64,000 nucleotides of DNA from an uncultured bacterium (GTDB lineage: Bacteria > Patescibacteriota > Gracilibacteria > Absconditabacterales > Absconditicoccaceae): NCBI GenBank assembly GCA_937872535.1, contig CALMTC010000002.1, positions 18,214 to 82,213 of the forward strand, written 5' to 3'. Of the stretch, positions 1 to 10,700 are shown piece after piece. The translations under genes and the position numbers were made by a program. The notes under the pieces are model-generated. The model saw only the letters and a list, made by a program, of their open reading frames with translations, ran no database searches and was not told the origin of the DNA. Position 1 is the first letter of the stretch. The number at the start of each line of letters is the position of its first letter.

Positions 1-360
1 AATTTTTTTAAGAATAAATGCAGAAATTTGTTCAGGTTTATACTCTTTCCCATCTACGACGATCAAGACACCTCCATCAGATCACTCTTTTACATCGTAA
101 GGAACAGATTTAATTTCTTCTTGTACTTCACTAAACTTTCTACCAATAAATCTTTTTACTTCAAAAATTACATTTTTAGGTTCCAAAACAGCTTTTCTTT
201 TAGCTAAATTTCCAACTAACATCTGGTCTCCTTTGAGATAGACGATAGATGGTGTAGTTCTGTAGCCTTCAGCATTTGCGATCACCTCAGATTTTTCGCC
301 GAGCATATACGCAGCACAAGAGTTCGTCGTTCCGAGATCGATTCAGATAATTTTTGCCAT
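1..360 (-). CDS. dnaK: Chaperone DnaK (Hsp70), N-terminal 120 codons, runs off the window
   Basis: This is the N-terminal actin-like ATPase lobe of Hsp70, which binds ATP and drives substrate release from the chaperone. Starting at the ATG at 360 the protein reads [18 protein letters not shown], the phosphate-1 signature of Hsp70, followed by the expected [16 protein letters not shown] and VKRFIGRKF segments. The Gly in IIGID is encoded by TGA (345-343), which breaks the frame under the standard code and is one of the clearest marks of UGA = Gly here. The gene is cut by the left window edge, so the C-terminal substrate-binding domain is not seen. Family assignment is secure. Confidence 0.97.
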
Positions 361-485
361 GATACTTATAGTTTGAGGTAAATAAAATAAGCTCACAAAA
401 AATAATATAGCACCTTGAATATAGTCGTGCTATTTTAAAAATCAAGACATTTTCAAAAAATTTTCACTATTCAAAATATTTGTGA

Positions 486-551
486 CCTGCTTGCCGCAAG
501 CAGGAAAGATTTTAGTGAAGGCATATGCTCAGACGACTCTCGGAGAGGAGA
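486..551. repeat. Intergenic hairpin plus dispersed repeat segment
   Basis: Between dnaK and the CAP-domain gene (361-632) I see no gene. The stretch holds a perfect hairpin at 486-504 (arms CCTGCTTG / CAAGCAGG) and, at about 520-551, a segment ATGCTCAGACGACTCTCGG that recurs in nearly the same form at 50153-50179. A related CCTGC...GCAGG hairpin is at 19195-19213. These look like small dispersed intergenic repeats; no function is evident. Confidence 0.55.
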
Positions 552-632
552 AGAAAAAGATTTTTTCAGCAAAATATCACTGATAGTTATAACCGATGCA
601 GGTTTGGGTTCACTACTGGAAAAAATCATTTT

Positions 633-1496
633 TTATTGTAGTTCTGTAGCATAATGAACAGTTAGATAGTATTTTCCTTTAGCTTCATCGATGCTAATTC
701 AAAGTCAAATAATCCCAAAATATTTATTGACCATACTGTTGTAGTGAGGTCTAAAAGATTTACCTTTTTCAGACATATAGAAATCAAAAGTTGATTTGAT
801 CGCGGTTATGAGATTCTGAGTACAGTCAGCCTTTGAGCACTTATAAACTCATCGACCAATATTTTCACTATGAGTCACTCTAGAAATATTTTTCGGATTA
901 ATACCACGATCGAGAAATCGTTGATTGATGACAGGGTAGTTATAATAGCCATCTCCAGCATTTCTTTCGTGAGTAATTGTCCCATTTTTTTTACTATAGT
1001 CAGATCGTTCAAGTGCTGTAGCATCGAGCCTTGCATTATAGCTATAAGCTGGTACTCAGACTAGTTTCCTTTCAGTATTGAACCATCCAAGTCGAGCTTG
1101 TCTGACAGTATTCATATCAACATTTTTGATGCTTGTTGCCGTATAGTTTCCAGAAAAAAGAGATCAGTTACTGGTCGTTCCAGTATTGGCCAGAGAAACT
1201 ACAGAAAGTGTCTCCAGTTTCTGTGTCGCCAACTCTTTTAAATAATCAACGATAGCAATTTTTTGTGAATCAGAAAGACGAGGTCTATAAAGATCAAGCA
1301 GAGTCACCAAGCGAGTTAGCTGAGTTTTTTCTTTTCAGGCACTGCGTCTCAAAATAATCTGGAACACGGACTCGACTTTTTGTTTCATGGTGCTATCAAG
1401 CTGAATAGCTACAGCTTCATTGCTTATTATTTCAAATCCCAAAAAAACAACTGAAAAGAGTAAAACTCATAAAAATCCACCAATAAAATTTTTCAT
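633..1496 (-). CDS. Secreted CAP-domain (SCP/PR1-like) protein
   Basis: The 287-residue protein begins with a clear signal or anchor segment (MKNFIGGFLGVLLFSVVFLG) and is therefore exported. The C-terminal half (about 125-287) resembles the bacterial CAP/SCP family: RQARLGWFNTER, HSENIGRG and HYNSMVNKYFGIIGLGI match the CAP helix and the GENI-like and H...GIG motifs. UGA encodes several Gly, including those of HSENIGRG and FGIIGLGI. CAP proteins are extracellular, and their bacterial role is mostly unknown. It is divergent from dnaK and separated from it by an intergenic repeat, so it is probably transcribed on its own. Stop is TAA. Confidence 0.8.
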
Positions 1497-1626
1497 AAAA
1501 GGTTTCATCTCTGCCAAAAAAAGTAAAAAAACTCACTGAGTAGACTATATCATAAGCTTCGATCTTTTCAAGCAAAAATAAAAAATATTGTTCTTAGATA
1601 ATACGATCAATAAATATCTTCAAAAT

Positions 1627-1667
1627 TTGACAAATTTTTTAAAATGGCTACCCTTGGCTCAAGGGTA
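1627..1667 (+). promoter_or_regulatory. Candidate -35 box and short hairpin upstream of the surface-protein gene
   Basis: A consensus-like TTGACA is at 1627-1632. About 17 nt downstream begins a small perfect inverted repeat, TACCCTT (1649-1655) and AAGGGTA (1661-1667), which ends 34 nt before the start codon at 1702. It could be promoter plus operator or 5'-UTR structure. This is inference from position only. Confidence 0.3.
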
Positions 1668-1701
1668 AATAGTTTAAAGGTTTAATAACTACAAAGAAAA
1701 G

Positions 1702-4700
1702 ATGAAAAATAGAGATTTGTCACTACTTTTATTGGTTTTATCGCTTTTTATAACAAGCTTTTGGGCTGTCAAGAATTTTTCTGAAGTAAAAGCATGATGA
1801 ATAAGCTCAAACTGGGCCAGTAATTCTTATTTGAACCAAACTTTTCGAGATGATGCACCGACTTCGGGAGATATTTTAAGAGCTTTGTATGGTGATTGAA
1901 TAACACCTTGAGCAACTATTTATACATCATGATGGGATGCTAGTTGTGATACAGGAGTTATGAATGTGGTCTATGTAGATAGCTACGAGATGAATCCGAT
2001 AGTAAATCCATTATTAAAAAATTTTGTTGCTGATACAGTATATGTACTTCAAAGCTGATCTCATCTCATTTCAGAAGTTTCTACAGGAGCAGGGACTTGT
2101 ATTGCTATCATAGGAAGTGGTAATGTGACTATATATTCGACTGGATTACTGAGTAATATATCTGTAATTGATGCTCCATTCTTTTCTCGTTCGCAGTTTA
2201 TGTTTGATGCTAGTAGTAGAGTTATTATTGATAATATAAAATTTGATGCTATCAACGATGGTTTAGGAGGAACTCATTCCACTGGTTACTGAGGTATCGA
2301 AATAAATCGCTTGGAAGGTGGTACTTTTCATGATATTCAGGTAGAGAATTTGACGCTTAATTCATGACAGTGGAATACTCTGAATTTTGCTGCATTTAGA
2401 TTCTATGATACTAAAAATATAAAAATTATCGATACTGCGACAGTAACAACAGGTATTATGGGTTGATATGCTCTCGGGTCTTGAGAAAATATGCAGATTC
2501 AGAATTTTTCTTGCCAAGGATATTCTTACATTTGTATGAATATAGATCGAGCCAGAAATATGTTTATTTCTTCTGGACTAGTAAAAGGTGCTTGGGGAGG
2601 GATTGCTATCGTGAACACCGATCTCATCACACTTTCTGGTGTAAATATTGAATGAAATGTAAGTCTATGATCTGCTATAGGTATATATTTTGTTGGATCA
2701 GGAAATAAAATTTATAACACAACAGTATCAAATATTTATTGATTCTCTGGTCTATTTTTGGGATTTGTAAATCCAGGAATAAATATAAGTTTTGGTGCGA
2801 ATTTTGAGGGATCTGATAACGATATCAATAATTTAAAAATACACGATAACAGAGTTTCAGCTTCACTATACTGACCAGTGAAGTCAAATAATATTACCTA
2901 TTTTAACAATAACTCTAGTTGATCTCTCACTTCAATTACGGGAACAAAATTATTGAGTGGGTGATTCACAATAGGGGGGTCAAATAGTCACATTTCCAAT
3001 AGCTCATTCTATAATAATGGTGTCGCAATTCGATATTATGATTCTAATGACATTGCATTCAATAATACTATTCATAACTCATTGCTTTATAATAATGGTG
3101 TTGCAATAGCAAGTAAGGGTGATATCCTGCGTAATCTATCTGATGAGTTCAATTTTCCTATTGATGTTGCACTTTCAAATACACAAATTTTTAACAACAA
3201 GATAGGTATGGACCTAATAGGATGAACAGGAACGAGTTGACCAACACGAGTATTCCATCATTCAGCTATTTATAATAACGGAATCTGACTCCAAGCAGGT
3301 AATGATTTTAACAATACTTTTCTTATTGTGCTTCATGACCTAGAAATTTACAATAATAATACGGGAATTTTATTTTCTGGTAGCAGTATCTGAACACTTC
3401 AAACGAGATATCTTGATGATATTAAATTTTTTGCAAATACGCTTGATTTTACAGGAGATCAGGAACCTGGTGTTTCATTGATAACAGGTGTTGCATCTTT
3501 CCTTTATCCATGGTCTGGATGAAATATCGTCGCTACAGGGAAAATAATGACTTGTGACCATTTTACAGTGCCAGTGAATAATCTAGGACTCAAATTACAG
3601 TGGCTTGATTATTGTAATACCAGAGAAAAAATATTTTCATGGACAGGAACAAGCGGGATGTTATTGTGATTTGGTGAAGATGTGATGAAGCAGGTGCAGC
3701 CAGTAAAATTTCTGGGTAAAAATGTAATTTATAGTGGGTCACATCAAACAGGTATGTTTATAGGAGACTATGTGTTTCAGTGAACGACAGGATTTGGTTG
3801 ATTTGTAGAACCTACAGGAGAAATATTTCCAATTTCGGCAGGGCCTCTTTACACAGGATATAAAATTAAAAGCCAATGAAATCCATTAGCATTGAACTTA
3901 TACTCAAACATATCAACAATTTTTTCAATTTCTGGTGACATTATAGGTTCTCCAGTATGAGGAATTTTACCACTTATACTAGCGACAGGAGTAAATTACA
4001 CGCCAGTTCACAACTTTAAATATTTTGATGCTCAATATACAAGTGGTAGCTCAGTATCAAATTTTTACTACATTTTTAGGTTATTTGCACCAGCGCCAGA
4101 AAATGATTTTTTTATCCAAATTACCAAAACAGCCGATAAACAATATGCGAATGTAGGAGATATGATTACATATACGATCACTTACTTGAACACAGGGTCT
4201 GATACATATACATGAGTAGTCATTTCTGATAGTTTACCGACAGGACTTCAACTTCAGTCTGCATCTCCAACAGTAGACTCATCAACTTTTTTTACGACAG
4301 GTGCGGTGTTCACACGAAATATTGGTCAAGTCAATCCAGGTTCAGGAGATTCTTTAGTATATACAGCTTTAGTAACTCAGACAGGAATATTCACGAATGT
4401 TGTAGTAGTAAATTGAAATGGATGTGGCTTGCCTCCTTGTTCAGTTTGAACGACTGAAACAACTGATGTTGGTACTATCTGGTCTACAAAAACATGACCA
4501 GCAACAGCAAGTTCAGGATCTGTAGTGACTTATACGATTTCATATGGTAATAGCTGAGTTTCTACGGTGACTGGAATTTCAATCGTAGACGATTTACCGC
4601 TTACAGGATTTATTTATGGAGGAAGTTCACCATTGATGATCCAAAATGGTAATCAGCTATCACTGACAGGACAGACACTCACAGGTTGAACAATCTATAC

Positions 4701-5823
4701 AATTACTGTGACTGGTATCGTATTTGGGAATAGCGGAGAGCAGATAGTAAATACGGTATTGTTATCTGGATCAATATGTAATGGTTTTTGCTCAAATAGT
4801 ATGGGTATTATAACAATTTCACCAGTACCCCCAATCTGTGGAAATAATATTGTTGAAGGAGCAGAACAGTGTGATTGATGAGCTTGATGTACGAGTATGT
4901 GTACACTTTGATGATGAGGTTGAGGTGGATGATGAGGAAGCGTATCGACACCAGATGATTGTGGATGACCAAATAGACCAGATGGGACAGATATGAATGA
5001 CTTTTCTTCAAGCTATTATGATAAAAAATGTGAAGGAACGCCAATCTTGCCATCAGCACCTATTATTGAATTTATAGATTTCTGTGCATACGACGATCTG
5101 AATTATGCTGCTATTGTTTTTCCAGATATACCAAATAATATTCACAAAAATAATATTAATTTACTGCTAGATCTTTGTATTGTAAGAGGAATTCCTGAAC
5201 TGAGTGCTTATGGAATTATCAGAAATACGACAAAAGCTGAATTTGTAAAAATAGTGACTAAGTTACTTGGCGCTTGAGTTTTTGACCCAACAAAACACAT
5301 CGCGAATCCATTTTATCGAGATACAAAAGATCATCGATCAGCAGTATATTTCGATGAATGAAGAAAGTATAATCTTTCGGCAAATCTAGAAAAATGGTCT
5401 ATAAAGTGAGTGGAAGTAGGGCCAGATGAACACATTACACAGTGACAAGCTAAAGTAATTCTCAAAAAAGTAAATCAAATCATAAAAGGTGGAACAGGTG
5501 TAAATCAGATGATTGATGAGCTTCTTCCAGTGAAAAATTCATCAAAATTTATTAAAAGAGATATACTTGCTACCCTAATAGTAAGAGTCTTTGATCTGAC
5601 GAACGATAACAGTTGGTTCTTTAGTTATATAGATGAGACGATGAATGGCGATACTAAAGCGACTTTAAGAGCATTGACGATTTTTGATGAGATCAAAAGC
5701 AAAAATTTAAGCCAGGCAGAATTAGCTAAAGTAAAAAGTAATTTTACTAATCAACCACTGTACTGGTTTCAAAAGATGAATATCAATAGGGTATTGTTAC
5801 TTGAAAAAATAAATTCTTTATAA
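1702..5823 (+). CDS. Giant surface protein: beta-helix, DUF11-type repeats, Cys-rich motif, C-terminal SLH-like region
   Basis: This single 1373-residue protein is only visible when UGA is read as Gly (it contains dozens of TGA). Residues 1-32 form a signal peptide or anchor. Residues about 100-780 are Asn/Gly/Ser-rich with recurring NN.I.N.S.YNNG.A patterns typical of right-handed parallel beta-helix surface proteins. Two DUF11-like (conserved repeat) domains follow at about 800-920 and 920-1035 (ITKTADKQYANVGDMITYTI, VTYTISYGNSG). At about 1045 comes CGNNIVEGAEQCDGG, the DUF4215-type Cys-rich motif, then a Gly run made almost entirely of TGA codons. The C-terminal 270 residues resemble degenerate S-layer homology repeats (SAYGIIRNTTKAEFVKI). 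The likely role is cell-surface adhesion or S-layer association; the binding partner is unknown. Confidence 0.85.
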
Positions 5824-5830
5824 AAATTTT

Positions 5831-5837
5831 TATTCTG
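5831..5837 (+). promoter_or_regulatory. Recurrent post-stop motif (core TATTCTG)
   Basis: Directly after the TAA of the surface protein comes an A/T run and TATTCTG. The same arrangement follows many genes in this window: minus-strand copy at 5897-5903, and plus-strand copies at 25470, 41200, 45650, 59121 and 63077. The best copies extend to TATTCTGGTTACTG. The function is unknown; it could be a 3'-end processing, termination or promoter element. Confidence 0.45.
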
Positions 5838-5848
5838 CAAAAAAAAAG

Positions 5849-5876
5849 ACCTCCAGCGCGCTCTGGAGGTTTTTAT
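5849..5876. terminator. Bidirectional intrinsic terminator
   Basis: Perfect 8-bp stem ACCTCCAG (5849-5856) / CTGGAGGT (5863-5870) with A-run before and T-run after, lying between two convergent genes. Confidence 0.85.
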
Positions 5877-5913
5877 AAAGAAAATTGAGAAGTAATCAGA
5901 ATAATAAATTTTT

Positions 5914-6591
5914 TTATATGAGATGAGGAGTAATTTCTTGTCGTTCTCATGACTTGAGAGAATCAATATTTCGCTGTCAAATTCTATCACGCCTCAGATA
6001 AAGAACTTTATTGTTCAAAGCTTCAAGCATTTTTTTGACTTGATGAAACTTTCCCTCATGAATAACAAGCCTTATTTCTTTGTCAGTTACTCTCCATGCT
6101 TTTGCGGGCATAGTAGTATAGCCATCATCAAGAGTTACTCCAGCTTCGAGTTTTTTGAGATCATCGTCGCTGACGGAAAATGCACACTGAAGAAAATACT
6201 CTTTTTCCAGTTTTTTCTTTGGAGCTATGATTTCATGGATAAATTGACCATCGCTCGATGCGATGACCAGCCCTTCAGTATCCCAGTCTAGTCTTCCAGC
6301 CACATGTACCAAGTTAGCATATGGCCAACCACTTAACAAGCGTCTATAACTTGGGTAATTTTCATCGACATCGCTACATACATAGCCTTTCGGCTTATAA
6401 AGAATAACAGAAATATTTTCTTTGACTTCAATAGTGCTTTCAGCATAAGTTAAAATATCTCAGATCGTAATTTTATAGTCGCCTTTATAGATTATTTCCC
6501 CATTGACGCTAACCAGTCACTGTTTAAGAAATTTTCCCGCTTGGCGTCTCGGTATGATGTCTAAATTAGCCAAATATTTATCCAATCTCAT
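5914..6591 (-). CDS. Pseudouridine synthase, RsuA/RluB/E/F family
   Basis: The enzyme isomerises a specific uridine in rRNA to pseudouridine. The 225-residue protein has an N-terminal S4 RNA-binding domain (1-60, MRLDKYLANLDIIPRRQA) followed by the catalytic domain with AGRLDWDTEGL, in which Asp102 is the catalytic nucleophile. A YKPKGYV motif precedes it. Length is slightly short for the family (about 230-290). Start is the ATG at 6591; UGA-encoded glycines are within the S4 domain and near the C-terminus, and the stop is TAA. Which rRNA uridine is modified (16S U516 or 23S U2605/U2457/U2604) cannot be decided. Confidence 0.92.
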
Positions 6592-6652
6592 TGATTTCTA
6601 TTCGAAATTATAAAAAATTATATCCTGAAAAAATATACTTTTCTTTACATAA

Positions 6653-6686
6653 AAAAAAAGAGCACTTTAATACAAGCGCTCTTTCA
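6653..6686 (-). terminator. Intrinsic terminator of the 6694-7119 gene
   Basis: Stem AAGAGC (6658-6663) / GCTCTT (6678-6683), with an internal loop; on the minus strand it is followed by a run of T (the A-run at 6651-6659). Confidence 0.65.
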
Positions 6687-6693
6687 AATTATA

Positions 6694-7119
6694 CTAATTC
6701 CCAGAAGAATTTCCTTTATGATTAGTATCTAAAGGTGGTCCAGGAACGAGAGGATTTAATTCAACTATTTTATCTCTACATCGAGAGATAAGGTCATGAA
6801 ATCCTTCTCGGACAGCAACGATATGAATTTTTGCCACTTCGCTTCTGCATTTTGCTTCGCAAAGAGCAAGATCCAAATAAAAGAGCTCTAAAAGAGAACC
6901 CTCTACATCTCGAGCCTTACTGAGATAATGGAGGCAAATCGATTCGACATCCTCGTTGATACCATCTAAAACCCTTGCTTGGATGGTTTTTTTGATTTTT
7001 TTATCTGATGTATGGAACCACCAGAATGCTACGCAGTCAATCGGGATTTCTGAAAAGGAGATTTCATCCCTAAGATAACATAAAATAGAATGAGGAACAA
7101 CATCGTATAGCATATGCAT
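6694..7119 (-). CDS. Hypothetical protein, 141 aa
   Basis: I do not recognise this protein. It is predicted soluble and mostly helical, with many charged residues and several Cys (LCYLRDE, ICLHYL, LALCEAKCRSE) and a Pro/Gly-rich tail (NPLVPGPPLDTNHKGN). It has no UGA codon; its few glycines are GGN. It ends with TAG and is followed by a terminator. It is divergent from the next gene, with the intergenic gap only about 45 nt. Confidence 0.6.
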   Translation of the reverse strand: MHMLYDVVPHSILCYLRDEISFSEIPIDCVAFWWFHTSDKKIKKTIQARVLDGINEDVESICLHYLSKARDVEGSLLELFYLDLALCEAKCRSEVAKIHIVAVREGFHDLISRCRDKIVELNPLVPGPPLDTNHKGNSSGN

Positions 7120-7164
7120 ATTTATTTTAGGAGTGCTTTATAATTTTTTTTGATAAATAAGTCA

Positions 7165-7455
7165 ATGATAAAAACAAGAAAAAAGATCTCCATCACAGAT
7201 GAAGACCTTGATATTATACTTCGTCCCAAGTCAATCCGACAGATACAGACCGACCATATGGATCAAAGCAACTCCCTTACAAACACTTCAAGATTTGTAA
7301 AGACAGCTACACACCTTCCAGCAACGCCTTTGAAACAAGTTCAGGCATTTAGCTCTCTCAGTTCTCAGTGAGAAACGGTACCACGCGCACAAAACTCTAG
7401 GAGTTCCCTACAGGTGTATGTTTACTATCCTCACAAAGTCCGCGTAATTCACTAA
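7165..7455 (+). CDS. Hypothetical small basic protein, 96 aa
   Basis: From the ATG at 7165 (an in-frame TTG at 7150 is an alternative start) the frame runs through one TGA (SLSSQGETVPRAQ) to TAA at 7453. The protein is basic at the N-terminus (MIKTRKKISITDEDLDIILR) and rich in Ser, Gln and Thr, so probably disordered. No family recognised. It may be a real small gene or a chance open frame; the coding-like composition favours a gene. Confidence 0.45.
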
Positions 7456-7700
7456 AAAAGCAAATCACTATCGAGAATCAAATGTTCTACAGAACCGCTA
7501 AGGTTTATGTCACTCTTGCTGTGTGGTTATATTATATGTATTTTTACATATTTGTCAAATTTTTTGAGACAAAAAATATAATGGCGGAGAATAAAGAGAA
7601 TAGATCTTGAAATGATGCTGAACTTTCTTACTCACAGAGAGAGGAGAAGATTTTAAAGCTCTCTATACACAAAGATCACAATCTATTTATTTTTTTTGAA

Positions 7701-10700
7701 ATGATTATGAGACAGTTAATCAGTTTCCCTAAAATCAAAAAGTATGTGTTAAGTTGAGCTGTGTTATTATTTTCAGCTGTATTTTCCACAAACGCAGCCA
7801 CATTTCAAACAGTCTACCATACTTGAATGGTTAGTGGATTTCAGTATGAGCAGACAGATTATCTACTAAACCGAGATCACAGTTGGTTGAATAGCAGTAG
7901 CATCATCCAACCAAGTTTGCCATTATCGAATACTATTCTCGATGGAAGAGCTTATATCCCAAGGACTCTCTTTGGTTCTCCAAGTAAGTTTTGAACTATA
8001 ATGAGTATCGATCTGCCAGATCTTCTCGATGCAAATAATGCAAAAGTAGAGGTGATAGCAAGAAATCCTTACACTGAATGAGCTGTTTCAGCAAAAGATT
8101 TTCATATCGTGATGTTTGGTACACAATGAAAAGCTGAAGTAAATTTTGTTGATTCAGCGTTATTGGCAAAATATACTAGAATTTGAGCTTGAGATACTCT
8201 TGTTACGAGAGAATGAACTCTTATAAGAGATTTCAACAACTATACTACGATAGCACTAGAAACAAAAAACCAGACCATAAAAGTGATTATAAATTGAACT
8301 GTCATTTACTCTGTGCCATACCAAGGTCAACTTGGAAAGCTTGTAAATGTATCTTTGGATTTTAGAGGAAGCGCTTCTGTAGACCAATTTAAGATCTATG
8401 AAAACTGATCACAAAAGATATCTGAATCATTTAATGTAGACTGAACAACTACAGCAAAATTATCTATCATTACTGGTGCATATCTGACTTGAGTAGTCCC
8501 ATCAACCGGTACAAATTTATTGACTGGTTCTTATGATTTTATTGATCCAGATTTGTCAAACTATCAGTACACAAAGAAACTTTTGTGAGTCTTAAGTAAA
8601 AAACAGTGGGCAATTATAAATGCTGCGAAAGCAAGAGCAATTCAGAGAAGACTAAATACACAACCAAAAAAATATGATATCTGGACTCTTTGACAAAAAG
8701 TATATCAGAATTTCGTGACGAAATCACAAGTAAGATCACAAGATCAATGAGATCCTATAGATCTAGCGGAATGAGCTATGCTTTATGATCAAGTTTTGAT
8801 GGAATTGCCATGAGTTGGTATGAAATACTGATTTCAGCTTACTTACAACAGTTTGATAGACTATAATTCTCCAGTTTGATATTGACGAGATCACAACTAC
8901 AACATATACCTAGGATACGATGAAGATGACGGCAAACTTTATTTTGGTAATGGACAATGATTGCCTATAGAGATGCCAGAAGATCAAGCTATGCCATGAA
9001 GTCGATACCAAAAAACATTGTGAGTTAGATTGATAGAAAATACTAGTAAGGATTTTGAGCTTACTTACAGCGATCAGACTAAACTATTTTTCAAAAAAAT
9101 TTCTCAGCCAGATAATACGGTCTACAGACCATATTTGATAATGGATGTCGATTGAAACACATTAAAACTGCTTTGGAATGATCAAGATCAATTGACACAA
9201 ATCACTGATACTTTGGGAAATATCATCAGATACGATTACAACGGAAACGGTAAAATTTCAAGAGTCTCTGAACAATGATGAAGAGCTGTAGAGTTTAGCT
9301 ACTACAATCCATGAAGTGCTGATGGTACAGGAGACGACTTGAAATCAGTAAGAATAATAAACTGAGCTTCTTCAAAAAGTATAGATTTTTCTTACACTGT
9401 CTGATTTTGACCTCAACAGGAAGAATTAAATCATAATCTCAAAAAATTAGTCGATGCAAAAGGACAAGTTTATGTAGAAAACACATACGACTCTAATGAT
9501 GCCGTCGTCTCACAAAAACACGGCGCGGATACTGTGAATTTTACTTATAGCCGCAATGGACAATGAGCTATCAACTCAGTCTCTGTCAATAACGCCAGAA
9601 ATATTACCACAGTTTACAATTTCAACAGTGATGGGAATGTAACAAGTAGGACAACAAATGGAGAAAACTATCTGTTTTCTTACGATAGCGATGGTAATAT
9701 GATCTCTGCGACATCACCAATGGGGAAAAAAGAACTCTACATTCGTGATAGCCTTGGTCGCGTTACTCAGAAAAAAATAATATCTTCAAATAATTCAATT
9801 ACTCAGACGACTCATTACAGTTATTTCGGAGATACGGCTTTAACAGCTTCGACTACACTACCAAATGGTCAACAAATAACTTATCAAAGAGATAATGGAG
9901 GACATTTGATCCAAACGACACTATCAAACATAAATCTTGGAAATGTAGTAGCGACAGCCAACTCATATTTTCAGTATGATACTCTCGGTCAACTTATCAG
10001 AATTACCGATCCACAAAATCGTGTAACCAGTTTTACTTATCAAAACGGCCTGGTAAGTACAGTGACAAAAGTAAACGAGGTGACAAGATATAATTACGAC
10101 AATTATTGAAATCTAGTAAGCATTACAGATCCCGAATGAAATATAAAAACGCTCAACTACAATAGTTTCGATCAACTATCAGCTCTCATATCGACAGAAT
10201 GAACTGAAACAAAACGATCATATGATCAAAATAATTCTCTGGTAAATCTCCAAAGAAAAATATCTAACTGAATCTATGCAGAAAGTGATTTTACAACAGA
10301 TTTATTGGACAATACGACTACTATCATAAACGACCAATCTGCTAGTATTCAACAACAGATAATTCAATCACGATATCCTCACGAACTACTCAAAGAACAG
10401 CAACTTCCAAACTGAACAAAAATAAATTATCAGTACGATCACAATGACCAAGCCGTCAAAAAGACAACTACAGCCTGAAATAGTAGTTTAGACAACGAAT
10501 ACGAATATGATCTTGATGGAGGTCTGATTAAATTTTTAAATGCAAGAGGATTTCAAACTCAATACCAAAGAGATAGCCTAGGACGCGTCATCAGAATAAT
10601 TGATGCAAACTCTGGAAAGACAGAAATATCGTACGATAGCCTCAATTTGCCAGTAAGGGTAGTGGTAAAAAATGCGTCAAATGTAATTTTGAAAGACACA

